Shown: one piece after another, positions 48,189 through 60,500 of the stretch
Numbering within the stretch: position 1 is the stretch's first letter
How the letters are laid out: every line of letters begins with the position of its first letter
Source of the DNA: Halichondria panicea
Taxonomy: Eukaryota; Porifera; Demospongiae; Suberitida; Halichondriidae
Assembly (NCBI RefSeq): GCF_963675165.1
Contig: NC_087387.1
Location: 6,086,558 to 6,150,557 of the forward strand
Length of the DNA stretch: 64,000 nucleotides
Direction: 5' to 3'
Notes under the pieces: generated by a model
What the model was told of the DNA's origin: nothing
Seen by the model: only the letters and a program-made list of their open reading frames with translations
The model's database searches: none
Position numbers and translations under genes: made by a program

Positions 48189-48899
48189 AGCTATAGGATC
48201 AAGGAGTCACCAAATAATGTTTTACAGTACACAGTAATAGTTTAGAGCTGTTGCTTGGTCATGTATTATTGCTAACCCTCGTGTTGTCTTGTTCTCACAG
48301 CTGCAAATGTCCACTAAAGCTCAACAATTGCTCTTATTCGATTCGATTCTTATATACGCCCAGCCACGAATAGATAGTGTTCATCACAACACGAAATTCG
48401 AAAACGAACGATCAACAACAACAAAAAGCACTCGACAGTCATCTCATTTATATCAGTATTATGTTAGAGAGGGGCCCCTCACAGCAGTCAGTATCTTTAT
48501 TCATTTTTGTGACAGCAGTATATCACAACAAGTGGCAGTATCTGCTCTTGAGCACTGACTAATTAAATGGTGAGAATTGGCTACTGTGATCAAGCAGTGA
48601 GCTAGCTATCACTTGTCTAGCCATGCATGTGTGTCTAGCCATGCACGTGTGTCTAGTCAGCATGTGTGTGTGTAAGCTGTCTTGTGCAACTTTTCAATAA
48701 TACATGCTGATTTATTTCTACAGATCTGACAACACGAGACCACTGGGTGGAATATTGAAGTCAAGTCTATCCACTACTGAACTATTGTGAACTGATGAAG
48801 TCTATCTGAACTATATTGAAGTACTGAAGTCTATCCACTACTTATGAAGTCAAGTCTGGAACATTTCTACTAACATCACTGACACTGACACTGGCTATC

Positions 48900-50110
48900 A
48901 ACACTGCAGATGGTGGTACTCACGCACAGGCTGGTTGTGGTCTGATAGTTATAACGAGCCTTATACGTACTGTATATCAAGCCTTAACTTGTGTCTACTA
49001 ATGTCTACCCCCTAATAATCTATTTCTCGCACTGCATAGTTCTTGCTCTGGGGGACCAACTGGCAGATCTGACACACTGCACTGCAGATGGTGACATTTC
49101 AAGAATCTACATGAGTTGTAGTTTGCATTAAATATTGATAGTTATCAAGCAAGCCTGGTATATTAGCATGTATGAGCACTATCAGGCACTCCTGGTACTA
49201 TATTGATGTGTCCTAATCTATTTCTTACACTACATGGTTCTTGCTCTGGAGGGGACCAACTGGCGGAATTTGTATAGAAAAGACTCTTTTATGTCCGACA
49301 CACTGGATACTGCATGGCAGCATATCGAGAACCTACATATCCGTTGTGGTCTAGCGATTAATATATTGAGCCTTACACCATTCTATCAAGCCTTGTGTAT
49401 AATCGTACATGTATGATTACTACTGATGTGTCCTACCCCAACAACCAACTGCTTTACTATAGTCTGTCTCTTTCAAACCTTGCATCCCTGTAGAACCACT
49501 CACCAGCTGCATGTATTGTGTGCTTCAGACGTACCTATAGTATACTTCCTATAACCCTATTCTAACCAAATTCTCCCACTACATGGTTCTAGCTCTGGAG
49601 GACCAACCGGCAGAATTTCTAGAAAGACTCGTTTATTCGACATGCTGGACGAACTACTTATGGCATTTCACTATCAAGAATCTACATTAATCGGTTGTGG
49701 TGGTCTGACAATTATTCTTATTTGAGCCTTATACAGTAACAAGTCTTGTGTGTTACATGACATGAGTACCTAACCCCATGCATGCATGTACCCCCTAATA
49801 ATCTATTTCTCCCACTACATGTAGCTCTGGAGGACAACTGGCGGAATTTCTATATAGAGAAAAAACTCCATATTACATCTGACAGTAGAGGGACTGCTGG
49901 TGACATCTACGTATTGGTTGTGGTGGTCTGATAATTAATTCTAAATAATATGCTTTTATATATAATTATACAGTTCAAGCCTTGTGTATTGTAATTCCAT
50001 GTATGAGGTAGTACTGCGTATGTGTCCTAACCCTACCCTTCACACTACATGGTTCTGGCTCCGGGGGACCTACTGCACCGGGAGAGAGTATCCATCATGT
50101 CACATACTGA
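48900..50110. repeat. Degenerate tandem array, about five units of 180-350 bp
   Basis: The block 'tctatttctcccactacatg' followed by 'ggttctagctctggaggacc' recurs near 49018, 49213, 49570, 49803 and 50037. It alternates with 'ggttgtggtctgata'-type blocks near 48932, 49342, 49691 and 49913. No conserved open frame spans the units. Could be a non-coding transcript or an old satellite. Confidence 0.8.
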
Positions 50111-51940
50111 AGTCAAGCATGGAACATATATCTACTGATGTACATCACCAAATCCCACAAACACTGATGGAATAAGCAACAATGTCCTCCTCCTCAACCA
50201 CGAGTGAGTGTGTAATCTGTCCTTCCTTATAGATAGCTGTGTGTCTTGATCTGTAGGAGGTAACTTCTTATTGTCCCTTTGTGTGTGTATATGATGCATC
50301 TTGCTAACCCCTCTCCCTTGTACCCACAGCTAGCTGCTGCAATGAACCATCATACATAACTCATCACAATCATACTTTTGGGGCGCCCCATCATTTTTCA
50401 TTTCCTTTTCGTTTGTCATACTGTAAATGAAAAATGAACTCGATCTACTGGTTCTCTGGAGGGGGAGTGGTCAGACCACACCCTACTACAACTGTGGCCA
50501 CACCCACATGATGGCCACACCCTCATGTTAGGTGGGTGTGCGTATGATACCCTACATGTATGTACACGATGCTTTGTCCCTGTAGGCAACAGCAACTCCT
50601 ACATGAGAATCTCCATTGGATAGCAAATTCTAACCACCTGGATGTAACTAATTAGTCTCGTGGCCAGACTACCTTCTAATAACCTGGACTGGGACAGCCT
50701 CTAGGTTGGTTATTGCTGCCTTAACTGTATTCAATTGAGATATCACAACCATTTGCTACAGATATCCCAGATGGTCCCATGGGTGGATGGGCGGGGGGCC
50801 AGCGATGCAGTGCCACATACTCGCGACGGTGCTGGCTGTCACACTGCATAGAGGGAGGACTCTCTCTCTGCATGGAGGGAGGACTATCTCTCTGCATGGA
50901 GGGAGGACTCTCTCTCTCTCTCTGGTGTGCAAGAGCACTGCAAACTGAACAATAATTATGATAATGAACATACAAACATTATTGAACATAAATTTTTAAC
51001 ATAAAATTTTACGAAAATGAAAAGACACTTTTAAGTGTTACTGTGTCGACCTTTACCAAATTAATTTTGATTGCAGCGCCTCCCCTATGTGTAGATTTAG
51101 CTCCACCCACAATGCAAATAATGCCAATTTTGAAAACAAAGTAAGCCTCTGTGAATCTAGCCTCTACACAGGCTCTCCTTTTTCTGTTCTTTATCACGAT
51201 CGTTCAATAAAATAAAATACTGTCTTAATCGTTCAATGAGATAAAATACGGTATTAATTGGAGGAATAAAGAAAGAAATAGACGTAGAGTTAGGAAGTCG
51301 CGTGAGGGTAGAAGGGTGGTAGAAGGGTGAAAATGAGCGTGGGCATGCTGAGCTAGAGATGTTGGACTGCCCACGCAGATATCTATGACTAATAAAACTT
51401 TGCCTGCAGCAAGCTGGACATGGACTTGGAACTGGAAGTTTGCAAGCACTATAGCTAGCTAGCTATATACTTTAGGGTTAGCTAGATGATCTACTAGTCT
51501 AGATTGTGTGTTCAGATTCTATCAGACTATTACCTTTTCTTGTGTCTTTCTACATGCTAGTATAGATCAAGAATAGCTTAGTCATCATTATCATATAGCA
51601 GGTAGCTACTGCCACCAGAGCTGGCCACGCTGGTTCTCTGATCTGACTTGCAGCACAGCTTGGGTGGTTGTCTCAGTACAGTTTTATTAACTCTGAATGC
51701 GTGGGAGAAATTAATACCTTACGTCACGATTGTGGGCTACATATCGCCCACGTTCATAAAAATCCTTGTGGATCACGCGATTTCCCAAACCAGGCCTTAC
51801 TTTTTCTTAACTGTACGCCCATTTCTTTCTTTGCTGCCTCACTATGTCTTTCTTGTGATTATGGATGAATAGTGACAACAGCAAGAAAAAGTAAGGCCTG
51901 GGAACGAGGCTACTGTGAATCTGCTCTTTTATAAACAAAC
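50111..51940. other. No supported gene
   Basis: Contains a short imperfect repeat ('ggagggaggactctctctct', 50849-50925), an inverted repeat around 51788 and 51878 ('aggccttactttttct' with its complement), and a foldback-family terminus ('cgaggcta') at about 51905-51912. A small two-exon frame starting at 50182 is possible but unsupported. Confidence 0.45.
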
Positions 51941-52717
51941 CAGGTGTCATAAAATTTTAGGCCCCCATGAGATTGGGCCCGCCCCGGGCCTAGATTTTAA
52001 CATTTTAGGCCCCCCATTAACAGCGCAACAGCGGTAACATTATGTGACAGTGCATTCTCAAAATACACCAATACAGTCTTCTATGGTCTTCACAGTCTAT
52101 GCAGTGCCAGTTACTGAATGCAGCTGTCCTCACACACACACACACATTTCATGCATGTACAGTAGTATACCACTGGTCTCACAGCCATCACACTGCACCA
52201 TGTCATTCTATGAATCAGGCCTCATGCAGCACGAAGCACATAGGTGCCAACTGTCCCGAATTGGTCAGGACTGTCCAAGATTACCTTTGTCCCGAAAGGA
52301 AACTGCTATTGTGATTCCACCATGATACAACAGTTTCTCTCTTGACTTCTATCTGTGATTCCACATTACTTGAGAGCTGAGCCAGTGATGCTATTGAAGC
52401 ATCCCCACAACAATTTACATCTTCTATGTATAGGAAAACATGGAGGAAGATATGAATTGTTGTCTTTGCACTGAAATTGTGTGTTTTATACTTTTTTGTC
52501 CTGAAATTTGACTGAGAAAGTAAGCACGAAGATGCAAATATGGCAATAGCTATGCAATAACATTGATTGTCTTACAGGCAGATCCAACATTGCAGAGCTG
52601 CATCAAAGCTCTTATAGGTAAAGCATGAAAGGTAAATCTTCCTTCACTTTGAATTCCATGATAGAATAATAATGCAAACATTTTTGCTACTTTGATACAG
52701 AGTCTTTGCATGCATGC

Positions 52718-53841
52718 CAGGGGCGTTTCTAGAGATTGAAGCAGGAGGGTGCTCAAAAGTACAGGAAAAAAATGGAGCCGCGCGCATAGCGCGCGCGATT
52801 TTACGCCCCCGCATTTATTGCGGCGTATCTTTCACATCCAGCTCCTCCCCCATGCAGCCTTGCAGCAAAAAAGTACAGCACACTGCCCAAGAAAAGAGCG
52901 GCTCCTACTATTCTCCTCTAGAGCTTCTCTCTTCCATTCTAGTTCTGTTACTATGTTACTAGACAAAGCATCTAGCTACAATAATTTTTCTGTGTATCTT
53001 CTTGTAAATGACAATATAATGTATAATGTTGTAGTTTGTAGCCCAGAGTAATCTATAGTACCGGTACTATAGCTCATAGTTCCCTGCTAAATACACTCAA
53101 AAATGGGATCTAATGCATGCATAGCGTGATAATAAGACATAATTATGAGTCAGTCATCTTGTAGGATCTCCATGCACTATTCTTCTGGGGAACATCCTAG
53201 CAAACTGGTCAATCACAATGGGGATGTCCAGTCATTCTAGTGTTAGTCATTGCTTCTCAGTATCTCTCAGTGGAGCAAGAGGTGACTGGGATAGTGCAGA
53301 GGATCTATTATGCATGCAATTAGCATTACATAACAACATTGGAATGGCAATACCGTATAGCGGGTATATTTCGAGGGTATAAATGTTCGCGGTTTTCGCG
53401 GATTGAGCCTCTACCGCAAAAATTTATACCCACGAAAATTTATATCTTTATTGAATAGTAGGCGTGTTCAGTATTATTGACCACACCTATCGACAATAAG
53501 AGGTGCCTCACCGTTATAGGCTAGGCCTGGATTCGAGGCTAACGGTGTGGTGGTAACAGCTGCATGTTGATGTGCGCATGCGCCAAAAGGCTGGAACTCA
53601 GACCACAAAAATAAAATCTGCGAAATCCTTTGTAATGGTCCATCCGCGAAAATTTATACCCTCGAAATATACCCGCTATACGGTACTGATTGCTCAATTG
53701 GGCGTGGTCATGACTTGGGTCAATGAGATTGAGCTGCACAGTTAGCTAGCTAGCTACTGAGTGATACGATTAGTTTCATGGTTGTCTGGGAGGACAGGGG
53801 GGTGCTCAAGCCCCCAAAGCCCCCCATTGTACACGCCACTG
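52718..53841. mobile_element. Element inserted into copy 2, hAT-like ends
   Basis: Begins CAGGGGCGTT and ends ACGCCACTG. The site in copy 1 reads 'tgcatgcatgcagtctc' without interruption, so the insertion borders are exact; a short catgc is duplicated. The interior has no transposase, a GC-rich 'cgcgcgcatagcgcgcgc' patch near 52778, and a further MITE. Confidence 0.82.
53353..53683. mobile_element. Innermost MITE, TA target site, ACCCGCTATA ends
   Basis: The left end 'ccgtatagcgggtatatttc' and its exact inverted copy at the right ('gaaatatacccgctatacgg') are flanked by TA, as for Tc1/mariner-type elements. Partial relatives lie at 45290-45555, 35930-35965 and 36420-36520. Confidence 0.92.
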
Positions 53842-53977
53842 CATGCAGTCTCTTTGATGCTTTGTCAACTAATAGAGCTAACCTTACCTAATCTCACAGT
53901 GGGGGGCCCAAAATTTTTAAAATTCTAGGCCCGGGGGGGGCCTAAACATGGGGGGGCCCAAAATTTTATGACACCGG

Positions 53978-55679
53978 TTTATAACCCACACGCTACATGC
54001 ATGGGTGCAACAAATCAAAAACGTAGGAGGAAGGTACGAAGGGGATCTTTTAACCTCTATCCCAGGCCGCACTGAAGATGCTTAGTTGAAGGAGGCCGCC
54101 CAGCTACTATAGTAGCGATGTCAGACCGATTTTCATTTTTGCTATTTCTAACTCCTATGTATTACTATCTCTTTTGAACACTCTAGGCAAACCAGAAAAA
54201 CTTTACTGCACTGGATTTGGTCAAGCGAATGCAGAGATACAGCGTTTTGAAGAACACTAGTCAGGGAAAAATTCGTACAAAAATTTACCGCAATTTTAAT
54301 GTACTTGGGCGGGACTTATGAAATTTGTTGTTAATACCGGAAATGATCTTAAAGTTAGCATATCTGCTGAACCGCTTGGTCTATTCTCTTTTAAAAAAGT
54401 ATGAAATGGACACTCAGGACTCAGGAGTTAACATTGTAACCATTTGATATCTATTATGAAGTTTATAATGTTTCTGTAATGTATATCTTTATGATGTCCC
54501 TATAATAGTGTGATGTCTCCTGCTTCAGAGAGTTCTTTTGGATTTAAAGTAACCATGCTATCTTTTCTTTTGTACAGTATATTGTATCATGTTTCAAAAC
54601 TCTCATCAATGTCCACCTTACGCTTGTATCTGTTTCTTGATCTTTAAAAGCAACTTTTCTGTCAATTTTATTTGGTCTAAATAATTCGTTTTTAGTGTGA
54701 TGTAGATTTAAGGCCATACAACTATAAATCTATGATACAACTCTGTTGACAGCTTTTAATTAATACAGTAGATTACTCTTGTCTTGTTTCGTGTGCAAAT
54801 TGAATTAGTTCTTGCGATTTAATAGTTTTGTAGGTTACATTGTTGTCCCTGGAATTCTCTCCAATCTTTCTTGTTTCTTTTCAACAGAGGCTTTCAGATT
54901 GCTTCAATAATTACTTTCAGTAACTTCTAAGAACTTCTAAGAAATAAATACAGCTATTGGTACACTTGGCTTGATTTTACTGCATTTCTATTCTCAGCTC
55001 CACCCATCTATCCATGCAATATGTGATTCCGCAAGAAATAAAAGCTTATTGTAGCAACTTTTTGCATAATCTGGAGAGAGTTAGAGATGAAAGACATGGT
55101 CACTTGTGTTTTTGTTCATTTTCATGTTTGGTTGACAAAAATGATGATCACACCTTTGAGAAAAAATCACACACAGAACAAGCGTCAAATGCTAAAATCA
55201 TAAAAAACTGTTATAAAAATCAAATTCTACGCTATTTTTTACTCCTGGGAACAGCTGTTGTTTGCTAGACTCTTCCAGGGCTTGCGGAAAGTCCTTCTTG
55301 TTCACTCACTTTCTGGTCCCGTTTCTTACCATTGAATTTACTGTACGAAAATATACGCCCACGCACACTTCCGGTCTGACATCTCTAACTATAGCAGCAA
55401 AATAGTAGCTTTATGTTATGCTTTGGCACCTCAACGGAGCTAGGCATCAGCACACCCGCTGCTTTTCTTGTATAAAGTGACAAAGGGGCATGGCTACTAT
55501 CCAAGTGTAAAAATGAACATGCATACAACCAAACTATTTTGGGTCTGGCTTCCGAGACTAAATTGATTACAGCGTTTAATAAAGCTATTTTCATAAGTCA
55601 CATAATTACTACGATGTACAATAAAACACAAAAGCAAAAGTAGTAATTATCAAGCACACACTATTAATCATGCAGTCAG
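53978..55679. other. No supported gene
   Basis: AT-rich sequence. A short dispersed-repeat match at 53985-54100 ('taacccacacgctac', 'caggccgcact') is shared with 23113-23400. The open frame at 55014-55268 has no start context or domain. Confidence 0.5.
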
Positions 55680-57147
55680 TTAAGTGTACATTCCATTGAT
55701 GAGGTAGTCCACATTCCTGAATTTTTTACGCCGACGATCGCTCCAAACCTTCTGAGCCAGCACGCCAACCACAATCACCACGATGGCAAAGCAGACCACA
55801 CCCACTATTATCACTGCTATCATTCCAGAGCCACCATTTTCAGTGGGAACAGGGTTAACAGGTTGTTTCCCGTTGGCGACTGCGTTAGTTTCAGGAGCTT
55901 TCGAATTAGAATCAATTTTTGATTTGCTTGATTCGGAATTTTCAGTGATTAAGTTGTGATCCGTATTTTGATCGTTTGGTTTCGATGTTGTGCTGGCGGA
56001 TGATTCTGCATGGGACACGGGAGTTGATACGGGAGTCGAGGTGGTATCGGACTGGGGCAGTTTGCTAGTTGTAGGGGTTGGATGTGTGGGTGTGGACTGT
56101 GAGGGTGTGACGGTTGTGACAGCGTGGGTGGAGGTGGGAGGGGGTGTGGTCAATGGAGAGCCATTCTTTTGTCCTGCATAGAGAAATAATCATAATAATA
56201 ATAGTATCTGAGGAACGCTACACTATAATTATACCACGTTAGGATAAAGACACACACATTACCATTTTCACATAATTGTTTTGCATTTCCTGTCGCACTA
56301 GCATGGTGGTGCCAGCATTATTATTACACGTTCAGGCTTCAATCATCCTAGCACCTTACACTACACCTCGAGCATTAAGGGCCGTACACTTTAATGTATA
56401 CAACATACCACACTAATGAGCTAATGTAGTGAAATTTAAGAAGGTAGAATTAGCAATATCCACCTGGTAGGAAATATGTGGCTACATTCCCTGGAAACAA
56501 TAAACTAACATGTACTGTATACAGCTTCAACTCACAAGCTACATGTACATGTACGGAGGCTACTAGGTGTACAAGCTACATGTACATGTTCGGTACACGT
56601 CACATGCACCAGATGCTCACTTGTTGACATAATCCAACGATGACTGATTGCCAAATTCGGGCATAATTACATAAACCATGAAACTGCCACTGATTGGTCA
56701 ATGTGTAGGAGTACACAATAACCACTCATGCACGCTAGGTGTACGAGCACATATCTCACCTTCTTTTCCTCCTTTCCTGCCTCTAATCACGGCACTCGTG
56801 AACCCACTATTTGGTACCACAATACAATTAGACTCAGAATCGCCACAGCTAACGAAATAGCAATTCTTTCCACTAGTAGATGAACCATCGTTCTTGAAAA
56901 GTGCGAAATCACATTTATCTATTCCACAACACTCGGCTACACAGGAGTCCATAGTGTCCATCCATTGGCCGTCTAATAGTTCAGCCCCGAGAGTAATGGA
57001 CTGCTTGATATCGATTATTGTCGATTGCCTTTTCTCTACATTTTGACAGAGTAGTGTGTCCAGCGCTGCAAAGAGGTCAGGGAAGTGCGAGGCTTGCGCT
57101 GACAGTAGACACAGGGATATAAGGAGTAGAGTAGTACTTGAATACAT
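55680..57147 (-). CDS. MANSC1-like single-pass membrane protein
   Basis: Exon 1 (57147-56760) encodes a signal peptide (MYSSTTLLLISLCLLSAQAS) and a MANSC-type domain at about 50-120 with Cys spacing as in that family: 'CVAECCGIDKCDFALF', then 'NCYFVSCGDSESNC'. It ends in phase 1. The last exon (56173-55680) continues in phase with a Thr/Pro/Ser-rich stalk, a membrane segment (MIAVIIVGVVCFAIVVIVVG), a basic stop-transfer (RRRKK) and a tail ending DYLINGMY. Human MANSC1 and LRP11 end in a similar tail as I remember them. Total about 295 residues. A 27-nt microexon (about 56461-56487) would also keep phase and is possible. Role unknown; MANSC domains occur in protease-inhibitor and receptor ectodomains. 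Divergent from PSMA1, 415 bp apart. Confidence 0.8.
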
Positions 57148-57562
57148 GGTTGCTGTGTGTTGATTTGACTTGATATTTATAAAAGGTTTGCCGGTACGGT
57201 ACGGTTTGTTGATGGGTTTAAAACGCCCTCACAGCATCTGCGAGTGTCTTGATTAGTTCTTGTCTTGAAAATAGTCTTATCGATGGTAAAAAAGCTTCTA
57301 AACTCTTACAGTACATACAGTGGAAAGCTAAAAAAGCTCTCGAAAAAAGCTAGTGATAAAAATTGTCTTTACTGTTGATTAGTCACGCCCATTTTCCGAA
57401 AGAGGGCGTGACATGGAAGCTAATGTGGGCGTGGCTCAAAAGCATTATAATTTTTCTCTCTAAAGCTAGTTCTATTCGTATAATTACAGACACTACACGC
57501 TGCACAAGAGCTCTCCTCAGAAGACATCACATCTCTCCTCCACCACAGCTTTGAGAGAGACC
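57148..57562. promoter_or_regulatory. Bidirectional promoter region, MANSC1-like and PSMA1
   Basis: Two divergent start codons (57147 minus and 57563 plus) share this 415-bp gap, so both promoters must lie here. No TATA box at a convincing distance; 'aaaaagct' motifs recur near 57290-57350. Functional elements are inferred from spacing only. Confidence 0.5.
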
Positions 57563-60500
57563 ATGGTAAGTGTGTGTGCTGTGATAGTGCTCTGTAGGAA
57601 GACTAGACATGCAAGTGAGGATTGCATACTGATAAAATTGAAGAGTGGGGTATAATTAGAACAATTTATTTACTAAATCGTGCATACATTTCTTTGCAGT
57701 TCAGAAATCAGTATGACAATGATGTCACTATATGGAGTCCGCAGGTGAGCCATCCAATGATTGCATTGTGTTTATGTCTGTTTGTTTATTGACCCGACAT
57801 TTTTATTTATTTTTCAGGGAAGAATTCATCAAATAGAGTACGCAATGGAAGCTGTTAAACAGGTACGATCCCTAGTTAATGTAATTACAGCGCCACTCTA
57901 ATTATACGAAATTTCAATATTTTGTCCATAATTATAGCACTATAATTATAAATTCATGTGCATAGCCTCAAATTTTCCTGGTACATCATTGAGTACACCT
58001 CTTAATGTAAATTGAATGCTCCTATGAATGGTTGCACAAATAACTTCTCAAGTACGATATTAGGAGGTCCAATGAGTGTCCCCATTCCACACAGGGCTCT
58101 GCACATGTAACACCACTGTCCCTGTTCCACACAGGGCTCCGCACATGTAACACCACTGTCCCCGTTCCACACAGGGCTCCGCACATGTAACACCACTGTC
58201 CCCATTCCACACAGGGCTCCGCACATGTAACACCACTGTCCCCATTCCATACAGGGCTCTGCAACAGTTGGTATAAAGTCTGAGACTCATGTTGTGCTAG
58301 TAGCCCTCAAGCGATCATCCTCTGAGCTCTCCTCTTATCAGAAGAAGATCTATCCGGTGGATGATCATGTTGCAGTCTCCATTGCTGGCCTCACCTCTGA
58401 TGGCAGGGGACTCGGGTGAGTGGGTCAAATTGTTCTTTTGTCTCTTTAAGTTCCCTTAACTTAAATTTAGAAATTAAGCTCTCTGTGACTTTATATGCTA
58501 GGTCAGCATGCATCTCAAAAAAAAAAATGTGATGAAAACGTTTGTTAATCCAATGGTCTAAGCAAAAATTATTGTTGATTTGTATTCAATTTCTAGCTCT
58601 GTACTACACCGTCGTTGTGTGTTGCTAATCGATTTTCTGGGCTTATATGTTTTGACATTAATAATAATTATTACATTTACTTAAGGAGATCTGAGACTGC
58701 CACTGCTTGAAGGTAGTCACTGTTACTTCTCTTTCTCTTTGTACTAGCACTAAAAGAGCCACAGTAGCACTGCTTGAAGGTAGTCACTGTGCAGTAGCAC
58801 TGCTTGAAACCAGTTCCTTACTAATAACTATAAACTTCTCTTACACGTGGCAGATTAATTTATATTCTACATAGTGCGCATGTTCTTCAGCTCAGCATAT
58901 TTGGTGGGTCAATAGTGTCGGCTCCAGCTAATGATGAGCCTGCAGGGTGTCATACAGGGGGAAGGAGGGATATCCCCCCCTAAAATAGTTATGACTGAGT
59001 GTCCATAGCTGGCAAATTCACATTGAAACAGTTGACCTTTTTTTAGCAACATTTTCTGGTTACTTTTCTTATTTCTCCCCTCTACTTCAAAATCCTGTAT
59101 GACACCCTGGCCTACCATTCGAGCCATTTGGTCAGTTTTTGACCGATGACAGACTGTTATGATCCTCACTGAGAAGTGTACATTCGAGCCATGAAATAAC
59201 TAACTACTGCGTTTCGTTTGAACTTTTATGCTCAGATCTAGCTCATAAATAATTAACGAGCAAAGAGTTCGCTGTATCATTATGTTCTAATTTATCGGAC
59301 AGCAAAAAATAAGGAAATTGTCCGGTTATAATTGGAACATATTTTTATAGAGCTTGCGAAGTGTCCGAACAAGCAAGCAGCTGCATGTGAACTAGATAGA
59401 ACAGTGTGCGACTGAGTAGTTGCACTAGCTATCTTAAAACTAGCTTCTCAAAGCTATCTAACTGCAGCACTCTAAGTCTTACTTGCCGTCTATGAATGTA
59501 ACTAACGGTATTTAAAGCATCAGAGTGTCCGTTGTATTAGAACAATGAAAATTGTCCAGAAGAATGTCGGGGATAATTAGAATTGTCCGATACATTAGAA
59601 GATAAGATATACAGTAATCCATCTTATGTAGTACATATAATTATGTATAAAGCTAGTTTGTATGTATACACAGGAGTGCATTCCTGGTATAAATAGGTTT
59701 TCCTAAACAACCCTAAATATTATATATACCTATAATTAGAATTTCCGAATTTCAAATTGCTTTGTCATAATCTGAGTTTAAACAAGAGCTATCATAGAGC
59801 TACTAGTGTATTGAGGCTAGAATGGCAGAGTGTCCGTCAGTTGGACCACACCCAGTTATAGAGCAAGTCATGGAAGAGTATGATTTAATACCAGAAGAAA
59901 TCCCTGAAGAGCCAAACTTTGATCCAGTCTATTTTAAAGATAAAAGGGTTTTGCAGAAATTACGGAAAAGAAGCATGCGTTATTTCCACACAAGAGCCTT
60001 TGCAGAGTTTCAATGTGAAGACTGTGATCGCGGCTGGCCTTCAGCTCGTGGTTGGTCCATAATGGATCTCTTAGAGCAGAATATCTGTGTGTTGTTTGAT
60101 CAAGAGTGTGGGAATCGGAAATGCTACGGAAGGAATAGCTGAGCCCATGTACAATGATGAATCTATGAGGCGCATGGCAGAGTTTGCAGTGGAAACTTGT
60201 CTACGGCGACTTTATCCCGATGACTATGAATATGACCCTACTAGGAATGATGGCTCCAAGTTGACCTCCGGAGCACATCATGAAGACGAATGTGACGCGT
60301 GCCAAATTCTGGGACATAACTGTCAGGACTAATCTGAAACTACATTTTTAGTTGTGTTGTTTATATACTTACCTAATGTTATGTTGAACCCCAGCAAAGC
60401 ACTCTTTTTGTATCATAATTATACCATCTAATAACTATTGTCATCATATGCCATTGCATATATACACACAGCAAGTTCATGCCTACCTGTATTTTAGCGT

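Larger units (their letters stand above)
51941..53977. mobile_element. TIR element, copy 2, carrying nested insertions
   Basis: The same element as 46747-47702 (left end 'aggtgtcataaaatttt', right end 'aaaattttatgacaccgg'), split at 52718 by another element. The right part resumes at 53842 with 'catgcagtctctttgatg', as in copy 1 (47542). Confidence 0.88.

Noticed and set aside
48000-48190. CRISPR-like regular repeats
   Set aside because: Simple dinucleotide repeat; eukaryotic context. The minisatellites also lack unique spacers.
47740-48245. Frames encoding long Val-Cys repeats
   Set aside because: Translation of a TG microsatellite; the same artefact appears at 12000-12240, 39530-39790 and 40484-40696 from CA tracts.
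50182-50430. Small two-exon gene starting MSSSSTT
   Set aside because: A donor and acceptor exist and the frame runs on, but the product matches nothing and such chance pairs are common here.
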